64,000 bases of DNA from an uncultured Prevotellaceae bacterium (lineage in GTDB: Bacteria; Bacteroidota; Bacteroidia; Bacteroidales; Bacteroidaceae): NCBI GenBank assembly GCA_902776685.1, contig CACYRB010000001.1, positions 1 to 64,000 of the forward strand. Direction: 5' to 3'. Shown piece by piece: positions 33,815-43,242 of the stretch. How positions within the stretch are numbered: the first letter of the stretch is position 1; every line of letters begins with the position of its first letter. Made by a program: the position numbers and the translations under genes. The notes under the pieces were generated by a model. It saw only the letters and a program-made list of their open reading frames with translations. It did no database searches and was not told where the DNA came from.

Positions 33815-34233
33815 CCATCCACATCGCCACACCCGACCAGCTCGCCCAAGCCGCCCGACAGTTCATCGACAACCTCGGCCAGCGTCGCATCGTAGCCTTC
33901 CACGCCCCCATGGGCGCAGGCAAGACCACCTTCATCAGTGCCATCGTCCGACAGCTCGGCATAGAAGAGCCCGCCACGTCACCCACCTTCGCCATCGTCA
34001 ACGAATACCATGCCAACGGGAACTCTCAACTCTCAACTCCCATCTACCACCTCGACCTCTACCGGCTGCGTTCACTCGAAGAGGCCATCGACATCGGACT
34101 CGAAGACTACCTCTACTCAGGGGCCTACTGCTTCATCGAGTGGCCCGACCTGGCAGAGCCCCTGCTGCCCGACGACACCTGCCACGTCAACATCACCGTC
34201 AACCCCGACGGCTCACGCGACATCGAATTCTGA
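33811..34233 (+). CDS. tsaE: tRNA threonylcarbamoyladenosine biosynthesis ATPase
   Basis: A 140-residue P-loop ATPase that turns over the TsaB-TsaD complex making t6A37 in tRNAs. The Walker A 'APMGAGKTTF', 'SPTFAIVNEY' and 'IYHLDLYRLRSLEEAIDIGLEDYL' are all standard. A short insertion 'HANGNSQLST' between the last two motifs is encoded by a CTCAACTCTCAACT simple repeat. The start overlaps the porX stop (ATGA), so translation is coupled. Confidence 0.93.
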   Translation: MTIHIATPDQLAQAARQFIDNLGQRRIVAFHAPMGAGKTTFISAIVRQLGIEEPATSPTFAIVNEYHANGNSQLSTPIYHLDLYRLRSLEEAIDIGLEDYLYSGAYCFIEWPDLAEPLLPDDTCHVNITVNPDGSRDIEF

Positions 34234-34735
34234 ACAACCCTGCTTACCATCCGAAAACCTTAATTTTTAACATTCCGACTGTTAAAAATTAACATTCAAA
34301 GTTGCGCGAGAAGGCCGTCTTTGTAAAATATTTTTCCCTCGGTCGCAAATTTTTCACGTATGTGTGTGCAATTCGCTTTGCACCCTAAATTAGGGGGTTA
34401 GGGGTCTTATTGAGGGTCGAGTGTGCAATTTTTATTTTGCGAAAGACCTATGTTTCACTTCCGAAAGATAAGCTTTCGCCTTCCGAAAGACCGTCTTTTG
34501 CAACCCAAAACCTTGTCTTTTGCAACCCGAAACATATATGTTTGACAAGCCGAAAAAATTTTTCGCCCTCATTTGCTGCCGTCGTTTTGCATAAAAACGG
34601 TATTTTCATCCAATTTAACGATTTTTTTGACGAAAAAATGTCGACAAAATTTTCTCAATTTTTCGCCCTTTCAATGCATATATGTGCAAAAACTGCTGCA
34701 TAGGCTAAGCCCCCTCCCCTAATTTACTGGGCAGC
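34234..34735. other. Intergenic region with array copy 4
   Basis: Between convergent genes. It contains A/T-rich sequence, the ~100-base flank shared with copy 3 (34341-34440), array copy 4, and a T-rich stretch with CGACAAAATTTT words. No gene seen. Confidence 0.65.
34441..34544 (-). repeat. Five-palindrome 22-bp array, copy 4
   Basis: Centres lie at about 34448.5, 34470, 34492, 34514 and 34536.5. On the minus strand the cores run ATATAT, ACAAGG, ACGGT, CTTAT, CATAGGT, matching copy 3 except for degraded second and fourth palindromes. With its flank (34341-34440) it forms a ~200-bp unit shared with 21674-21885. Confidence 0.88.
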
Positions 34736-35494
34736 TTACTTCTCGAAATGCTGATAGTCTTTGCACGACTTCCAGTCGCCGCCCCACTTGAAGCCGCGCT
34801 CGGTGAAGAGGCGGTGCAGGAGGTCGCCGCGACGGATGGTGTAGGGATAGACCTTTGAGCGGTCGGTGTAGGGTCGGGCGGTTGCGGGCTGCACAAAGAG
34901 TGTGCCGTCGGCACGACGCTTGACGTAGGGGTTGTAGAGTGTGTTGATGTCAACGGCCATGCCACGGGCATGGTGCGACAGTTTTTTTGTTCCGGCAACG
35001 GCACGGAAACAAAAACAGGACGAATTGTTGTGGCGCATGGACTGCTCGTCGTCGGCATCGAAGTCGTCGATGAGCTGCATGCGCTCGATGGGATAGCGTG
35101 CCTGGTAGAGCTTGCGGAAGATGTAGATGAGGTCGGCGGCAATGGCTTGATTGGCAACCATCTCGCCGACGCGGACGATGCCGTCGGCGTCGTAGTGCAA
35201 GACACGGATGTAGCGCAGCTGACTGCGGGGGACGGTGCATGTGGCAGGATAGGACTTGCCCTTCATGCGTGCAAACACCTGGTCGCTGATGGGCAAAGCC
35301 ACGAAAGAGTCCGCAGGCTCTCCCAAAGCCCCCCCCAAAGCCTCCCCCAGCCCCTCCGAAGGGAGGGGGGATGCAAACGAACTGCTCGTCAGGGCACCCC
35401 TCCCTTCGGAGGGGCTGGGGGAGGCTTTTGGGGAGGCTGCGGGACTGGGCAACAGGGTGAGCAGGAGAACTATGCTGTAGATAAGATGTTTCAT
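34736..35494 (-). CDS. M15-family D-Ala-D-Ala carboxypeptidase-like protein
   Basis: A 252-residue exported peptidase. After a signal peptide (~1-20) comes a Ser/Pro/Gly-rich linker (~21-60) encoded by an inverted-repeat insertion. The zinc peptidase domain shows 'HARGMAVDIN' (His and Asp ligands) and the C-terminal 'WGGDWKSCKDYQHFEK' with the last His ligand. M15 enzymes trim peptidoglycan stem peptides. The protein ends exactly at the family's final motif, and the catalytic set looks complete. It lies 107 bases downstream of trxA on the same strand. Confidence 0.88.
   Translation of the reverse strand: MKHLIYSIVLLLTLLPSPAASPKASPSPSEGRGALTSSSFASPLPSEGLGEALGGALGEPADSFVALPISDQVFARMKGKSYPATCTVPRSQLRYIRVLHYDADGIVRVGEMVANQAIAADLIYIFRKLYQARYPIERMQLIDDFDADDEQSMRHNNSSCFCFRAVAGTKKLSHHARGMAVDINTLYNPYVKRRADGTLFVQPATARPYTDRSKVYPYTIRRGDLLHRLFTERGFKWGGDWKSCKDYQHFEK
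35337..35428. repeat. 32-bp perfect inverted repeat inside M15 peptidase gene
   Basis: Arms 35337-35368 and 35397-35428 are exact reverse complements, separated by 28 bases, entirely within coding sequence. The arm holds CCCCTCCGAAGGGAGGGG, a motif also seen near 24530-24555, 41724-41760 and 51763-51795. Confidence 0.85.
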
Positions 35495-35601
35495 GATTTT
35501 ATTTCAAATCTGATAACGCGGCGTGCCAAGCCCTCCCGTAGCCGACCGCCGCGTCCCTACATGCTAATGGAAGACTATGCACTATGAACTATGAACTTAG
35601 T

Positions 35602-35916
35602 CTACAGCAGTGCTTTGATTTTGGCGTCGAGCACGGCTTTGGGGGCTGCACCTACATGACGGTCAACGAGCTCGCCGCCCTTGAAGAACAGGATGGTGGG
35701 GATGGATACCACGCGGAACTGTGCGGCAATCTCTTCTTCCTCTTCCACGTCGCACTTGCCTACGACGACCTTGCCGTCGTATTCCTCGGCCAGCTCGCTG
35801 ATGACGGGTCCTACCATGCGGCACGGACCGCACCATGTGGCCCACAGGTCAACTACTAATGGCAATTCGCCATTCTTGTAACTCTCGAAATTTTCGGTTG
35901 TGATTTTTACTTCCAT
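35602..35916 (-). CDS. trxA: Thioredoxin
   Basis: A 104-residue thioredoxin fold with the active site 'WATWCGPCRM' (Cys29, Cys32), the cis-proline 'VVSIPTILFF' and the conserved 'KCDVEEEEEIAAQF' strand-helix. It has no signal peptide, so it is a cytoplasmic disulfide reductase. Length is normal. It follows dnaE on the same strand after a repeat-bearing gap of 166 bases, so co-transcription is uncertain. Confidence 0.95.
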   Translation of the reverse strand: MEVKITTENFESYKNGELPLVVDLWATWCGPCRMVGPVISELAEEYDGKVVVGKCDVEEEEEIAAQFRVVSIPTILFFKGGELVDRHVGAAPKAVLDAKIKALL

Positions 35917-36082
35917 AATTTTAATTTACGATTTTAATATTTACTGTTTATTTTTACGATTTTTCAACCTTTCAACGCGGCACGCCGCGCATCCCTCGCT
36001 ACGCTCGCCCCCCCGTAGCCTTCCCCTACATGCTAATGGAGCTTTATTTGTTCAACATTTCAACTTTTCAACTTTTCAACAT

Positions 36083-39000
36083 TTAATTAATGTGATAGCT
36101 TAGCACCGGGGTGCTGTCGATGTAGTCAATCAGCTGCTTGCTAATGCTGATGCCCCGCTGCACGGAGCGCAGGGTGACGCTCTCGTTTTCGTCGTCGCGC
36201 GTGATGCGGAACTGTAGGTTCACCTTGCCGGGGCTGTCGTTGATGATGGTGCTCAGTTCGCTATATATCACATCGTTGAAGTCGGCCGAATTGAACGAGA
36301 TGGTGATCTGCTGCAGGCGCTTCTCCTTGACGTCGGACAGGAACTCGACGTTCTGAACACGGAGGTCGAAGGTGTCGTTGTAGCGTCGTTTCTCCGACTT
36401 TGCGGTGATATAGACGGCATAGTCTGGCTTGAGGCGGTTCTGCCATTTCAACCATTCCTCGCCGAAGATGGCCAGCTCGCCCGACGAGCCGAAGTCTTCG
36501 ATGGTGATGACGCCATAGGGCTTGTTGGTGGTTTTGGTGAAGCGCTCGGCCACATTGGTGACGATGCCGCCAAAGGTCAGCTCGGCAATCTTGGACAGTT
36601 CTTCCAGGTCGGCATTGCGGCCGAGGTCTCCGCACGAGAGGTTGCACAGGTTGTTGAGCACCACGGCGTATTCGTCGAGCGGATGGGCAGAGAGATAGAT
36701 GCCCACGAGGTCGCGCTCGCGGTTCAACCGCTCGAGTGTGCTCCAGGACTCGGCCTGGGGAACGACGGGTGTGGCAATCTCGACGGGATTCTCATCGCCG
36801 AAGAGGGAGTTCTGCGCCATCTGTTGCTCCTGCTGATAGAGCTGTCCGTATCGGATTAGTGTGTCGAGGAAGGTCTCGCCGGGTTTGTTGCCGGGTGCAT
36901 AGTATTGCTCGCGACGGATGCCGAAGTGGTCGAAGCCGCCGCTGAGCACGAGGTTCTCGATGGCCTTGCGGTTGATGGCGGAGAAGTTGATGCGCTGCAC
37001 GAAGTCGAAGACATCTTTGTAGCGGCCGTTTTTCTCGCGCTCCGTGATGATGGCTGTTGCTGCGCCGTCGCCCATGCCCTTGATGGCTGCCAGGCCGAAG
37101 TGAATCTCACCTTTCTTGTTCACGCTGAACTCGAGGTAACTCTCGTTCACGTCGGGACCGAGCGTGGGAATGCCGAGCGACTTGCACTCGTCCATGAGTT
37201 TGGTTATTTCCTCAATCTTGTCGCGGCGGCGCGTCATGATGGCTGCCATGAACTCGGCGGGATAGTGGGCTTTCAGGTAGGCGGTCTGGTAGGCTACCCA
37301 CGAGTAGCAGGTGGCATGACTCTTGTTGAAGGCATAGGATGCGAACTTCTCCCAGTCGCCCCAAATCTTCTCCAGCACCTGCGGGTCGTGACCGTTGGCC
37401 TTGCCGCCCTCGATGAACTTCGGCTTCATGGCTTCGACTATCTCGTGTTTCTTCTTACCCATCGCCTTTCGCAGGGCGTCGCTCTCGCCTCGCGTGAAGT
37501 TTGCCAGCTGGCGGGAGAGCAACATCACCTGCTCCTGATAGACCGTAATGCCGTAGGTGTCTTTCAGGTATTTCTCCATGCAGGGGATGTCGTAGGTGAC
37601 GAGCGACGGGTCGTTCTTGCGTTTGATGAACTCGGGGATATAGTCCATAGGTCCTGGCCGGTAGAGGGCATTCATGGCGATGAGGTCTTCGAAGACGGTG
37701 GGCTTGAGCTCGCGCAGGTATTTCTGCATACCCGCCGACTCGAACTGGAAGGTGCCGATGGTCTGTCCGCGCTGATAGAGCTGATAGGTGAGCTCGTCGT
37801 CGATGGGTATCTTGTCGAGGTCGATATCGATGCCGTGTGAGCGCTTCACAAGTGCCACGGCCTCTTTCAACTCGGAGAGTGTCTTCAAGCCGAGGAAGTC
37901 CATCTTGATGAGTCCGGTCTCTTCAATCACATGACCGTCGTACTGTGTGACGGGCACCTTTACGCCTTTGTTGTCGGGGTCTTCGGCGGTTGACACAGGC
38001 ACCCAGTCGCTGATGGGGTCGCGGCAGATGATGAAGCCGCAGGCATGGATGCCCGTTCCGCGCACTGTGCCTTCGAGCATCTTGGCATACTTGATGGTGT
38101 TGGCCAGGGCTGGGTCGGTCGACACTTCCGCCTCGCGCAGCAATGGCGTATGCTTGATGGCGTTGGGGAGATTCATCTTCTCACCGTTGGGCAGACGGTC
38201 GGGGATGGCCTTGCACAGCTCGTTTGACTTGGCAATGGGCACTTTCTCGACACGCGCCACATCCTTGATGGAGTTTTTCGTGGCCATCGTCGCGTAGGTG
38301 ATGATGTGGGCACAGTTCTCATGACCATACTTGTCCATCACCCATTGCAGTACACGGCCGCGGCCGTCGTCGTCGAAGTCGGTATCAATATCGGGCAATG
38401 AGATGCGGTCGGGGTTGAGGAAACGCTCGAACAGCAGGTCGTACTTCATCGGGTCAATCTTCGTGATGCCCAGACAGTAGGCCACGACGCTTCCGGCAGC
38501 GGAGCCACGCCCCGGGCCTACCATCACGTCGAGCTCGGTGCGGGCAGAGTTGATGAAGTCCTGCACGATGAGGAAGTAGCCCGGGAAACCCATCGTCTTC
38601 ATGATGTGCAGCTCGAAGCGTATGCGGTCGTCGACCTCTTTCGACAAGGGGTCGCCATAGAGTCGGTGGGCACCCTCGTAAGCGAGCTTGGCCAGATAGT
38701 CGGCCTCGAACTTGATGCGATAGAGCTTTTCGTAGCCGCCGAGGTGGGCAATCTTCTTCTCGCCCTCTTCGCGCGGTATCTGGTTTTCGCCGTTCTCGTC
38801 GCTGGTGAACTCATCGAAGAGTTGTTTCTCCGTGAACTTCTTTCGCCATTCTTCCTCTGTACCAAAACTCTCGGGTATGGGGAAGAAGGGCATGATGGGG
38901 TCGTGGTTGATGCTGTAGATTTCTACCTTGTCGAGAATCTCTATCGTATTCGACAAGGCCTCGGGCACATCCTGGAAGATGTCGTTCATCTCCTGCCTCG

Positions 39001-39802
39001 TCTTGAACCACTCCTGCTTGGAGTAGAGCATACGGGTGGGGTCGTCGAGCTCTTTATTCGTAGAGAGGCACAGCAGGTGGTCGTGAGCTTCGGCATTTTC
39101 CTTATCGACAAAGTGGGCGTCGTTGGTACAAACCAGTTTGATGCCATACTCTTTGGCCAGCTCGATGAGCACGCGGTTGGCCTTCTGCTGCATGGGGAAG
39201 GTCTCGCGGTTGGCGCGAATCGTCGGGTCGGTCACCTCGTGGCGCTGCAGCTCAAGATAATAGTCGTCGCCGAACACGCGCTGATGCCACTCGATGGCTT
39301 CGCGGGCTCCGGCTATGTCGTCGTTCAAAATCTTGCGAGGCACCTCACCGGCAATACACGCCGAACAGACGATGAGTCCTTCATGGTAGCGTTCCAGGTC
39401 GGCGCGGTCGGTACGCGGTCGCATGTAGAAACCGTCGACCCACGAACGGCTGACAAGCTTGATGAGGTTTTTATAGCCCTTGTAGTTCTTGGCAAGCACG
39501 ATTAAGTGGTAACCGCTCTGGTCTTCCTTGCCGTTCTTTTGTTCCTTCGGACCATATTTTGCCACGTACATCTCACAGCCGACAATCGGCTTGAACAAAG
39601 GCTTGCCCTCCTTCTTCAAACCTTTGTTGACCTTGCCGCAATAGTCAACAAACTCCTTGATGCCGAACATATCGCCGTGGTCGGTGATGGCCATGCCACG
39701 CATTCCGTCGCCGACGGCTTTGTCAACCAGCCTTTCGATGCTCGATTGTCCGTCGAGTATCGAGTAATAGGTGTGTACGTGTAGATGTATGAAGTCTTCC
39801 AT
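36083..39802 (-). CDS. dnaE: DNA polymerase III alpha subunit
   Basis: A 1239-residue replicative polymerase of the DnaE1 type. The N-terminal PHP domain begins 'FIHLHVHTYYSILDGQSSIERLV' with 'ITDHGDMFG'. The palm carries 'DIDTDFDDDGRGRVLQWV' with the catalytic aspartates and 'MVGPGRGSAAGSVVAYCLGIT'. The fingers, a helix-hairpin-helix region, an OB fold ('GGIVTNVAERFTKTTNKPYGVITIED') and a C-terminal region follow. I start at 39802 (MEDFIHLHVH), because the 51 upstream in-frame codons overlap the divergent promoter region and have no family match. Confidence 0.96.
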   Translation of the reverse strand: MEDFIHLHVHTYYSILDGQSSIERLVDKAVGDGMRGMAITDHGDMFGIKEFVDYCGKVNKGLKKEGKPLFKPIVGCEMYVAKYGPKEQKNGKEDQSGYHLIVLAKNYKGYKNLIKLVSRSWVDGFYMRPRTDRADLERYHEGLIVCSACIAGEVPRKILNDDIAGAREAIEWHQRVFGDDYYLELQRHEVTDPTIRANRETFPMQQKANRVLIELAKEYGIKLVCTNDAHFVDKENAEAHDHLLCLSTNKELDDPTRMLYSKQEWFKTRQEMNDIFQDVPEALSNTIEILDKVEIYSINHDPIMPFFPIPESFGTEEEWRKKFTEKQLFDEFTSDENGENQIPREEGEKKIAHLGGYEKLYRIKFEADYLAKLAYEGAHRLYGDPLSKEVDDRIRFELHIMKTMGFPGYFLIVQDFINSARTELDVMVGPGRGSAAGSVVAYCLGITKIDPMKYDLLFERFLNPDRISLPDIDTDFDDDGRGRVLQWVMDKYGHENCAHIITYATMATKNSIKDVARVEKVPIAKSNELCKAIPDRLPNGEKMNLPNAIKHTPLLREAEVSTDPALANTIKYAKMLEGTVRGTGIHACGFIICRDPISDWVPVSTAEDPDNKGVKVPVTQYDGHVIEETGLIKMDFLGLKTLSELKEAVALVKRSHGIDIDLDKIPIDDELTYQLYQRGQTIGTFQFESAGMQKYLRELKPTVFEDLIAMNALYRPGPMDYIPEFIKRKNDPSLVTYDIPCMEKYLKDTYGITVYQEQVMLLSRQLANFTRGESDALRKAMGKKKHEIVEAMKPKFIEGGKANGHDPQVLEKIWGDWEKFASYAFNKSHATCYSWVAYQTAYLKAHYPAEFMAAIMTRRRDKIEEITKLMDECKSLGIPTLGPDVNESYLEFSVNKKGEIHFGLAAIKGMGDGAATAIITEREKNGRYKDVFDFVQRINFSAINRKAIENLVLSGGFDHFGIRREQYYAPGNKPGETFLDTLIRYGQLYQQEQQMAQNSLFGDENPVEIATPVVPQAESWSTLERLNRERDLVGIYLSAHPLDEYAVVLNNLCNLSCGDLGRNADLEELSKIAELTFGGIVTNVAERFTKTTNKPYGVITIEDFGSSGELAIFGEEWLKWQNRLKPDYAVYITAKSEKRRYNDTFDLRVQNVEFLSDVKEKRLQQITISFNSADFNDVIYSELSTIINDSPGKVNLQFRITRDDENESVTLRSVQRGISISKQLIDYIDSTPVLSYHIN

Positions 39803-39871
39803 AATAATTCCAGAATTGAGGCGTAAAATTACTGCTAAAAATTGACATACGCAAAAGAATAAGATAAAAAA

Positions 39872-39903
39872 TTTGCAAAATCGACAAAAAAACATTAATT
39901 TTG
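39872..39903 (+). promoter_or_regulatory. Promoter of the psd-pssA operon
   Basis: TTTG (39872-39875), 20 bases, TAATTTTG (39896-39903): a full consensus match in the divergent gap with dnaE, 78 bases upstream of the psd ATG. Confidence 0.85.
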
Positions 39904-39981
39904 CATCCGCTATTTTTTGCCCTCTCCTTTCTTGTAGAAGTAGGAGACGCCTCATTTGACAAGGTAAACAAGCACAAACGT

Positions 39982-40665
39982 ATGAAGAAAATCAAAAAAA
40001 TTCATATTCATCGCGAAGGATCCGACACACTGCTCTACGGCTTTATCTTTGTGGCAGCCGTGGCATTGCTGTTGTGGCGCTTAGACACGAAGATTCCCTT
40101 CTGGGTTTTCGTGGCTGTCTTCGGAATCATCTATGGCATTGTGATCAACTTTTTCCGTTGTCCTATTCGCTATTTCCCTCAAGAAAACACCGACGACATT
40201 GTCGTGGCACCTGCCGACGGACGCATCGTGGTCATCGAGGAAGTCGAGGAAAACACTTATTTCCACGACCGTCGGCTTATGATAAGCATCTTCATGAGCC
40301 TGTTCAACGTTCATGCCAACTGGTTTCCCGTTGACGGAAAGGTGAAGTTTGTGAAGCACTACAACGGCAACTACCACAAGGCATGGCTCCCCAAGGCCAG
40401 CGAGGAAAACGAACGGGCCGACACCATGATTACCACGCCCGACGACACTGACATCCTCTGCCGCCAGGTGGCAGGAGCTGTCGCCCGTCGCATTGTCACC
40501 TACGCCAAAGAGGGAGAAGACTGCTACATCGACGAGCATCTGGGGTTCATCAAGTTCGGCTCTCGCGTGGATGTCTTCTTGCCCGTTGGCACTGAGGTAT
40601 GCGTAAAGATGGGACAGGCCACAACCGGCGACCAGACCATCATCGCAAGACTGAAAAAGGCATAA
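39982..40665 (+). CDS. psd: Phosphatidylserine decarboxylase
   Basis: A 227-residue short-form pyruvoyl enzyme converting phosphatidylserine to phosphatidylethanolamine at the inner membrane. Two hydrophobic segments lie near the N terminus (~17-55). '[14 protein letters not shown]', '[15 protein letters not shown]' and '[13 protein letters not shown]' follow; the Gly-Ser within the last phrase (about residues 193-194) is the self-cleavage site that creates the pyruvoyl group. I start at 39982 downstream of the promoter. pssA, the preceding step of the pathway, follows directly. Confidence 0.94.
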   Translation: MKKIKKIHIHREGSDTLLYGFIFVAAVALLLWRLDTKIPFWVFVAVFGIIYGIVINFFRCPIRYFPQENTDDIVVAPADGRIVVIEEVEENTYFHDRRLMISIFMSLFNVHANWFPVDGKVKFVKHYNGNYHKAWLPKASEENERADTMITTPDDTDILCRQVAGAVARRIVTYAKEGEDCYIDEHLGFIKFGSRVDVFLPVGTEVCVKMGQATTGDQTIIARLKKA

Positions 40666-40730
40666 AGACGCCTGCTCGTTCTTCAAAAATCTGTAAGTCA
40701 AAGGCAAGACCAAAATTCATTGAACACCCG

Positions 40731-41477
40731 ATGAAGAAACACATCCCAAACACCATCACTTGCTGCAACCTCATCTCTGGTTGCATTGCCACTTATTTCG
40801 CATTTTCAGGAAATGTGCAGTGGGCACTCATCTGGATTATCATCGGCGCCGTCTTCGATTTCTTCGACGGCATGACAGCCCGCCTGCTGGGTGTGAGCTC
40901 GCCCATCGGCAAAGAGCTCGACTCGCTGGCCGACGACATCACCTTCGGCTTCGCACCCTCGGCCATCATCTTTGCCACGCTACAGACTGTCAGCTATCCT
41001 GCTGCCATCGACACACCCATCGTGCGCACACTGCTCCCCTACTCCGCATTCATCATGGCTGCTTTCTCGGCCGTCAGGTTGGCAAAGTTCAATCTCGACA
41101 CCCGACAGACAACCTCCTTTATCGGATTGCCCACACCAGCCAACGCGCTGTTCTGGGGTTCGCTGGTCATTGCCACGCAGCACGTCATCGACAGCTTCAG
41201 CGAGTCCATGCCACTGATTGTTGCCGGCATGTTGGTCAGCTGCTACCTGCTTGTGTGCGAGCTGCCCATGTTTGCATTGAAGTTCAAGCACTGGGGATGG
41301 AAAGACAACGAAGTGAAATACTGCTTTGTAGCCGCTTCGCTCGTTGCCATTCTGATTCTTGGACCGTTGAAAGCCTTTGCGCCCATCATCGCATGCTACG
41401 TCATCCTCTCGGTCATCATTGCCATGTTCGACAACAAGAAACCTCAAACCGACACGTCAGATGATGTTCATTCTTAA
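40731..41477 (+). CDS. pssA: CDP-diacylglycerol-serine O-phosphatidyltransferase
   Basis: A 248-residue integral membrane enzyme joining CDP-diacylglycerol and serine. The CDP-alcohol phosphotransferase signature DG-x2-AR-x8-G-x3-D-x3-D is present in 'DGMTARLLGVSSPIGKELD' and the 'SLADD' that follows. About six to eight hydrophobic segments are visible. It starts at MKKHIPNTITCCN, 65 bases after psd; an in-frame upstream extension would overlap psd. Its product is the substrate of Psd. Confidence 0.95.
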   Translation: MKKHIPNTITCCNLISGCIATYFAFSGNVQWALIWIIIGAVFDFFDGMTARLLGVSSPIGKELDSLADDITFGFAPSAIIFATLQTVSYPAAIDTPIVRTLLPYSAFIMAAFSAVRLAKFNLDTRQTTSFIGLPTPANALFWGSLVIATQHVIDSFSESMPLIVAGMLVSCYLLVCELPMFALKFKHWGWKDNEVKYCFVAASLVAILILGPLKAFAPIIACYVILSVIIAMFDNKKPQTDTSDDVHS

Positions 41478-41706
41478 GTTTCTGCTCATCTTCATCATCC
41501 TGCTCATCCTGTTTGGGGGCATTTCCATTTACGGGTTGGCTGCAGCTGTCAAGCGCATGTTCCGTCAGGCACGCGAAGCCGCGCAAGATTATGTCGGGCC
41601 GAAGAAAGACGAAAACGTCTCCGACCGACGCTCACCCGACGAAAAACGCAAGAAAATCATCCCTAAGGACGAAGGCGAATACGTTGAGTTTGAAGAAGAA
41701 AACTAA
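41461..41706 (+). CDS. DUF4834 small membrane protein
   Basis: An 81-residue protein with one N-terminal membrane segment ('FILKFLLIFIILLILFGGISIYGL') and a charged C-terminal tail ending 'EYVEFEEEN', the pattern of the Bacteroidetes DUF4834 family of unknown function. The start at 41461 overlaps the end of pssA by 17 bases, so it is translationally linked to the phospholipid genes. Confidence 0.85.
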   Translation: MMFILKFLLIFIILLILFGGISIYGLAAAVKRMFRQAREAAQDYVGPKKDENVSDRRSPDEKRKKIIPKDEGEYVEFEEEN

Positions 41707-41723
41707 TATTTACGAAAGTTGAT

Positions 41724-41776
41724 GCCCCCTCCCAACCTCCTCCCCCTTCAGGGGAAAGTTTTTTTGGTGGGGCGTT
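41724..41776. terminator. C-rich repeat and likely bidirectional terminator
   Basis: Between the convergent DUF4834 and pyrH genes, a CCCCTCC...CCCCCTTCAGGGG segment forms a hairpin followed by a T7 run. Its sequence belongs to the C-rich repeat family seen elsewhere in the window. Confidence 0.55.
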
Positions 41777-41780
41777 TTTA

Positions 41781-42491
41781 TTACGGGTGGACCAGCGTAC
41801 CGATTTCCTCACCGGCAATGACACGCTTCAGGTTTCCCACCACATCCATGTTAAACACATAGATAGGAAGACCATTGTCGCGGCACATCACGATGGCAGA
41901 AAGGTCCATTACCTTCAAGTTGCGGGCGAGCACCTCGTCATAGCTGATGTCGTCGAACTTCGTTGCAGTCGGGTCTTTCTCCGGATCGGCGGTGTAGATA
42001 CCGTCAACACGCGTGCCCTTCAGCATTACGTCGGCCTCAATCTCTACGCCACGCAACGACGAGCCCGTGTCGGTAGTAAAGTAGGGGCTGCCCGTTCCTG
42101 CCGAGAAGATGCACACCTCGCCCTGTTCCATCGAGCGAATGGCACGCCACTTGGTGTAGAACTCACCGACAGGTTCCATGCGGATAGCCGTATAGACCTG
42201 GTTTTTCACCCCTTCAGCATCCAAAGCCGAGCTTAGTGCCAGTGAGTTGATGACCGTTGCCATCATGCCCATCTGGTCGCCCTTCACACGGTCGAAACCT
42301 TTTTTCGCGCCACTCAGTCCGCGGAAGATATTTCCGCCGCCGATGACGATACCAATCTGAACACCCATCTCGTGGATTTCCTTAATTTGGCGGGCATACT
42401 CGCTGAGACGTTCGGTGTCAATGCCGAAACCGGTCCCTGCGGCAAGGCTCTCGCCACTCAGTTTCAAAAGTACTCGTTTAAATCTTGCCAT
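41781..42491 (-). CDS. pyrH: UMP kinase
   Basis: A 236-residue amino-acid-kinase-fold enzyme phosphorylating UMP to UDP. 'RVLLKLSGESLAAG', 'IGIVIGGGNIFRG', 'DQMGMMATVINSLALSSALDAEG' and 'FSAGTGSPYFTTDTGSSLRGVEIEADVMLKGTRVDGIYTADP' cover the ATP and UMP sites. Length is normal. It follows birA on the same strand after 12 bases and is probably co-transcribed with it. Confidence 0.96.
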   Translation of the reverse strand: MARFKRVLLKLSGESLAAGTGFGIDTERLSEYARQIKEIHEMGVQIGIVIGGGNIFRGLSGAKKGFDRVKGDQMGMMATVINSLALSSALDAEGVKNQVYTAIRMEPVGEFYTKWRAIRSMEQGEVCIFSAGTGSPYFTTDTGSSLRGVEIEADVMLKGTRVDGIYTADPEKDPTATKFDDISYDEVLARNLKVMDLSAIVMCRDNGLPIYVFNMDVVGNLKRVIAGEEIGTLVHP

Positions 42492-42503
42492 ATCTTTTAG
42501 AGT

Positions 42504-43232
42504 TTATATGATAAATTCCACTTCCTTGAACGCATAAGTCCGCATCTGTCCGTTGCGGACAGCCAGCCGCAGCCGCCCCGAAGGCTCCACCTCGACAATC
42601 TGTGCCTCGAACGCCCCGTCACGGTCCTTAAACCAATGGTAGCCTTCACGCCGATAGAGGCTCTGCGCATACTGCTTCGCTATCCCACTCGGGTTGTGCT
42701 CGACAAGTTCGAAATGGCGAATCAAACTCTCAACAAGTTCGTTGAGCAGGTTCTCGCGACTGACTTCGCGCCCAAGTATCTGGCAAAGCGACACCGGGTT
42801 CGGTGCATCACTTGTGAAAACACGCTGGTTCACGTTCAGCCCGATGCCGAAGATGCACGACTTGATGACCCTTCCTGACAGCGAGCACTCGATGAGCGTG
42901 CCGCTCAGCTTGCGGTCTTTCCAATAGACGTCGTTGGGCCATTTCAGCTCGATGCCGTTGGAATAGCCGTCGAGCACAGCCTTCATCGCCACGCTGCCTG
43001 CCATCGACAGGGCAAACTGCCCGTCGGCAGTGACGGCCTTCGGCTTCACCAGGATGCTCAGCAGCAGGTTCTTCCCACGCTCACTCTCCCATGAGTTGGT
43101 ACCGCAACCACGTCCGGCAGTCTGAAAATCAGCCACAGCCACCACGCAATCGTCCACAAAGCGTGCAGCATTTTCGCGCAGCCACTCATTTGTGGAGCCC
43201 ACCTCGTCGAGTTGAATAATCCTTGTGTTCAC
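42504..43232 (-). CDS. birA: Biotin--[acetyl-CoA carboxylase] ligase
   Basis: A 242-residue biotin protein ligase lacking the DNA-binding domain of E. coli BirA, so it cannot act as a repressor in the same way. 'DEVGSTNEWL', 'QTAGRGCGTNSWESERGKNLLLSI' and 'ELKWPNDVYWKDRKLSGTLIE' form the active site. I chose GTG 43232: the -7 box (TATTTTTG, complement of 43243-43250) sits just upstream, which makes an ATG further up impossible in this transcript, and the duplicated fragment at 50763-50861 has an ATG at the same position. Confidence 0.9.
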   Translation of the reverse strand: MNTRIIQLDEVGSTNEWLRENAARFVDDCVVAVADFQTAGRGCGTNSWESERGKNLLLSILVKPKAVTADGQFALSMAGSVAMKAVLDGYSNGIELKWPNDVYWKDRKLSGTLIECSLSGRVIKSCIFGIGLNVNQRVFTSDAPNPVSLCQILGREVSRENLLNELVESLIRHFELVEHNPSGIAKQYAQSLYRREGYHWFKDRDGAFEAQIVEVEPSGRLRLAVRNGQMRTYAFKEVEFII

Positions 43233-43242
43233 TTTTTCCGTG

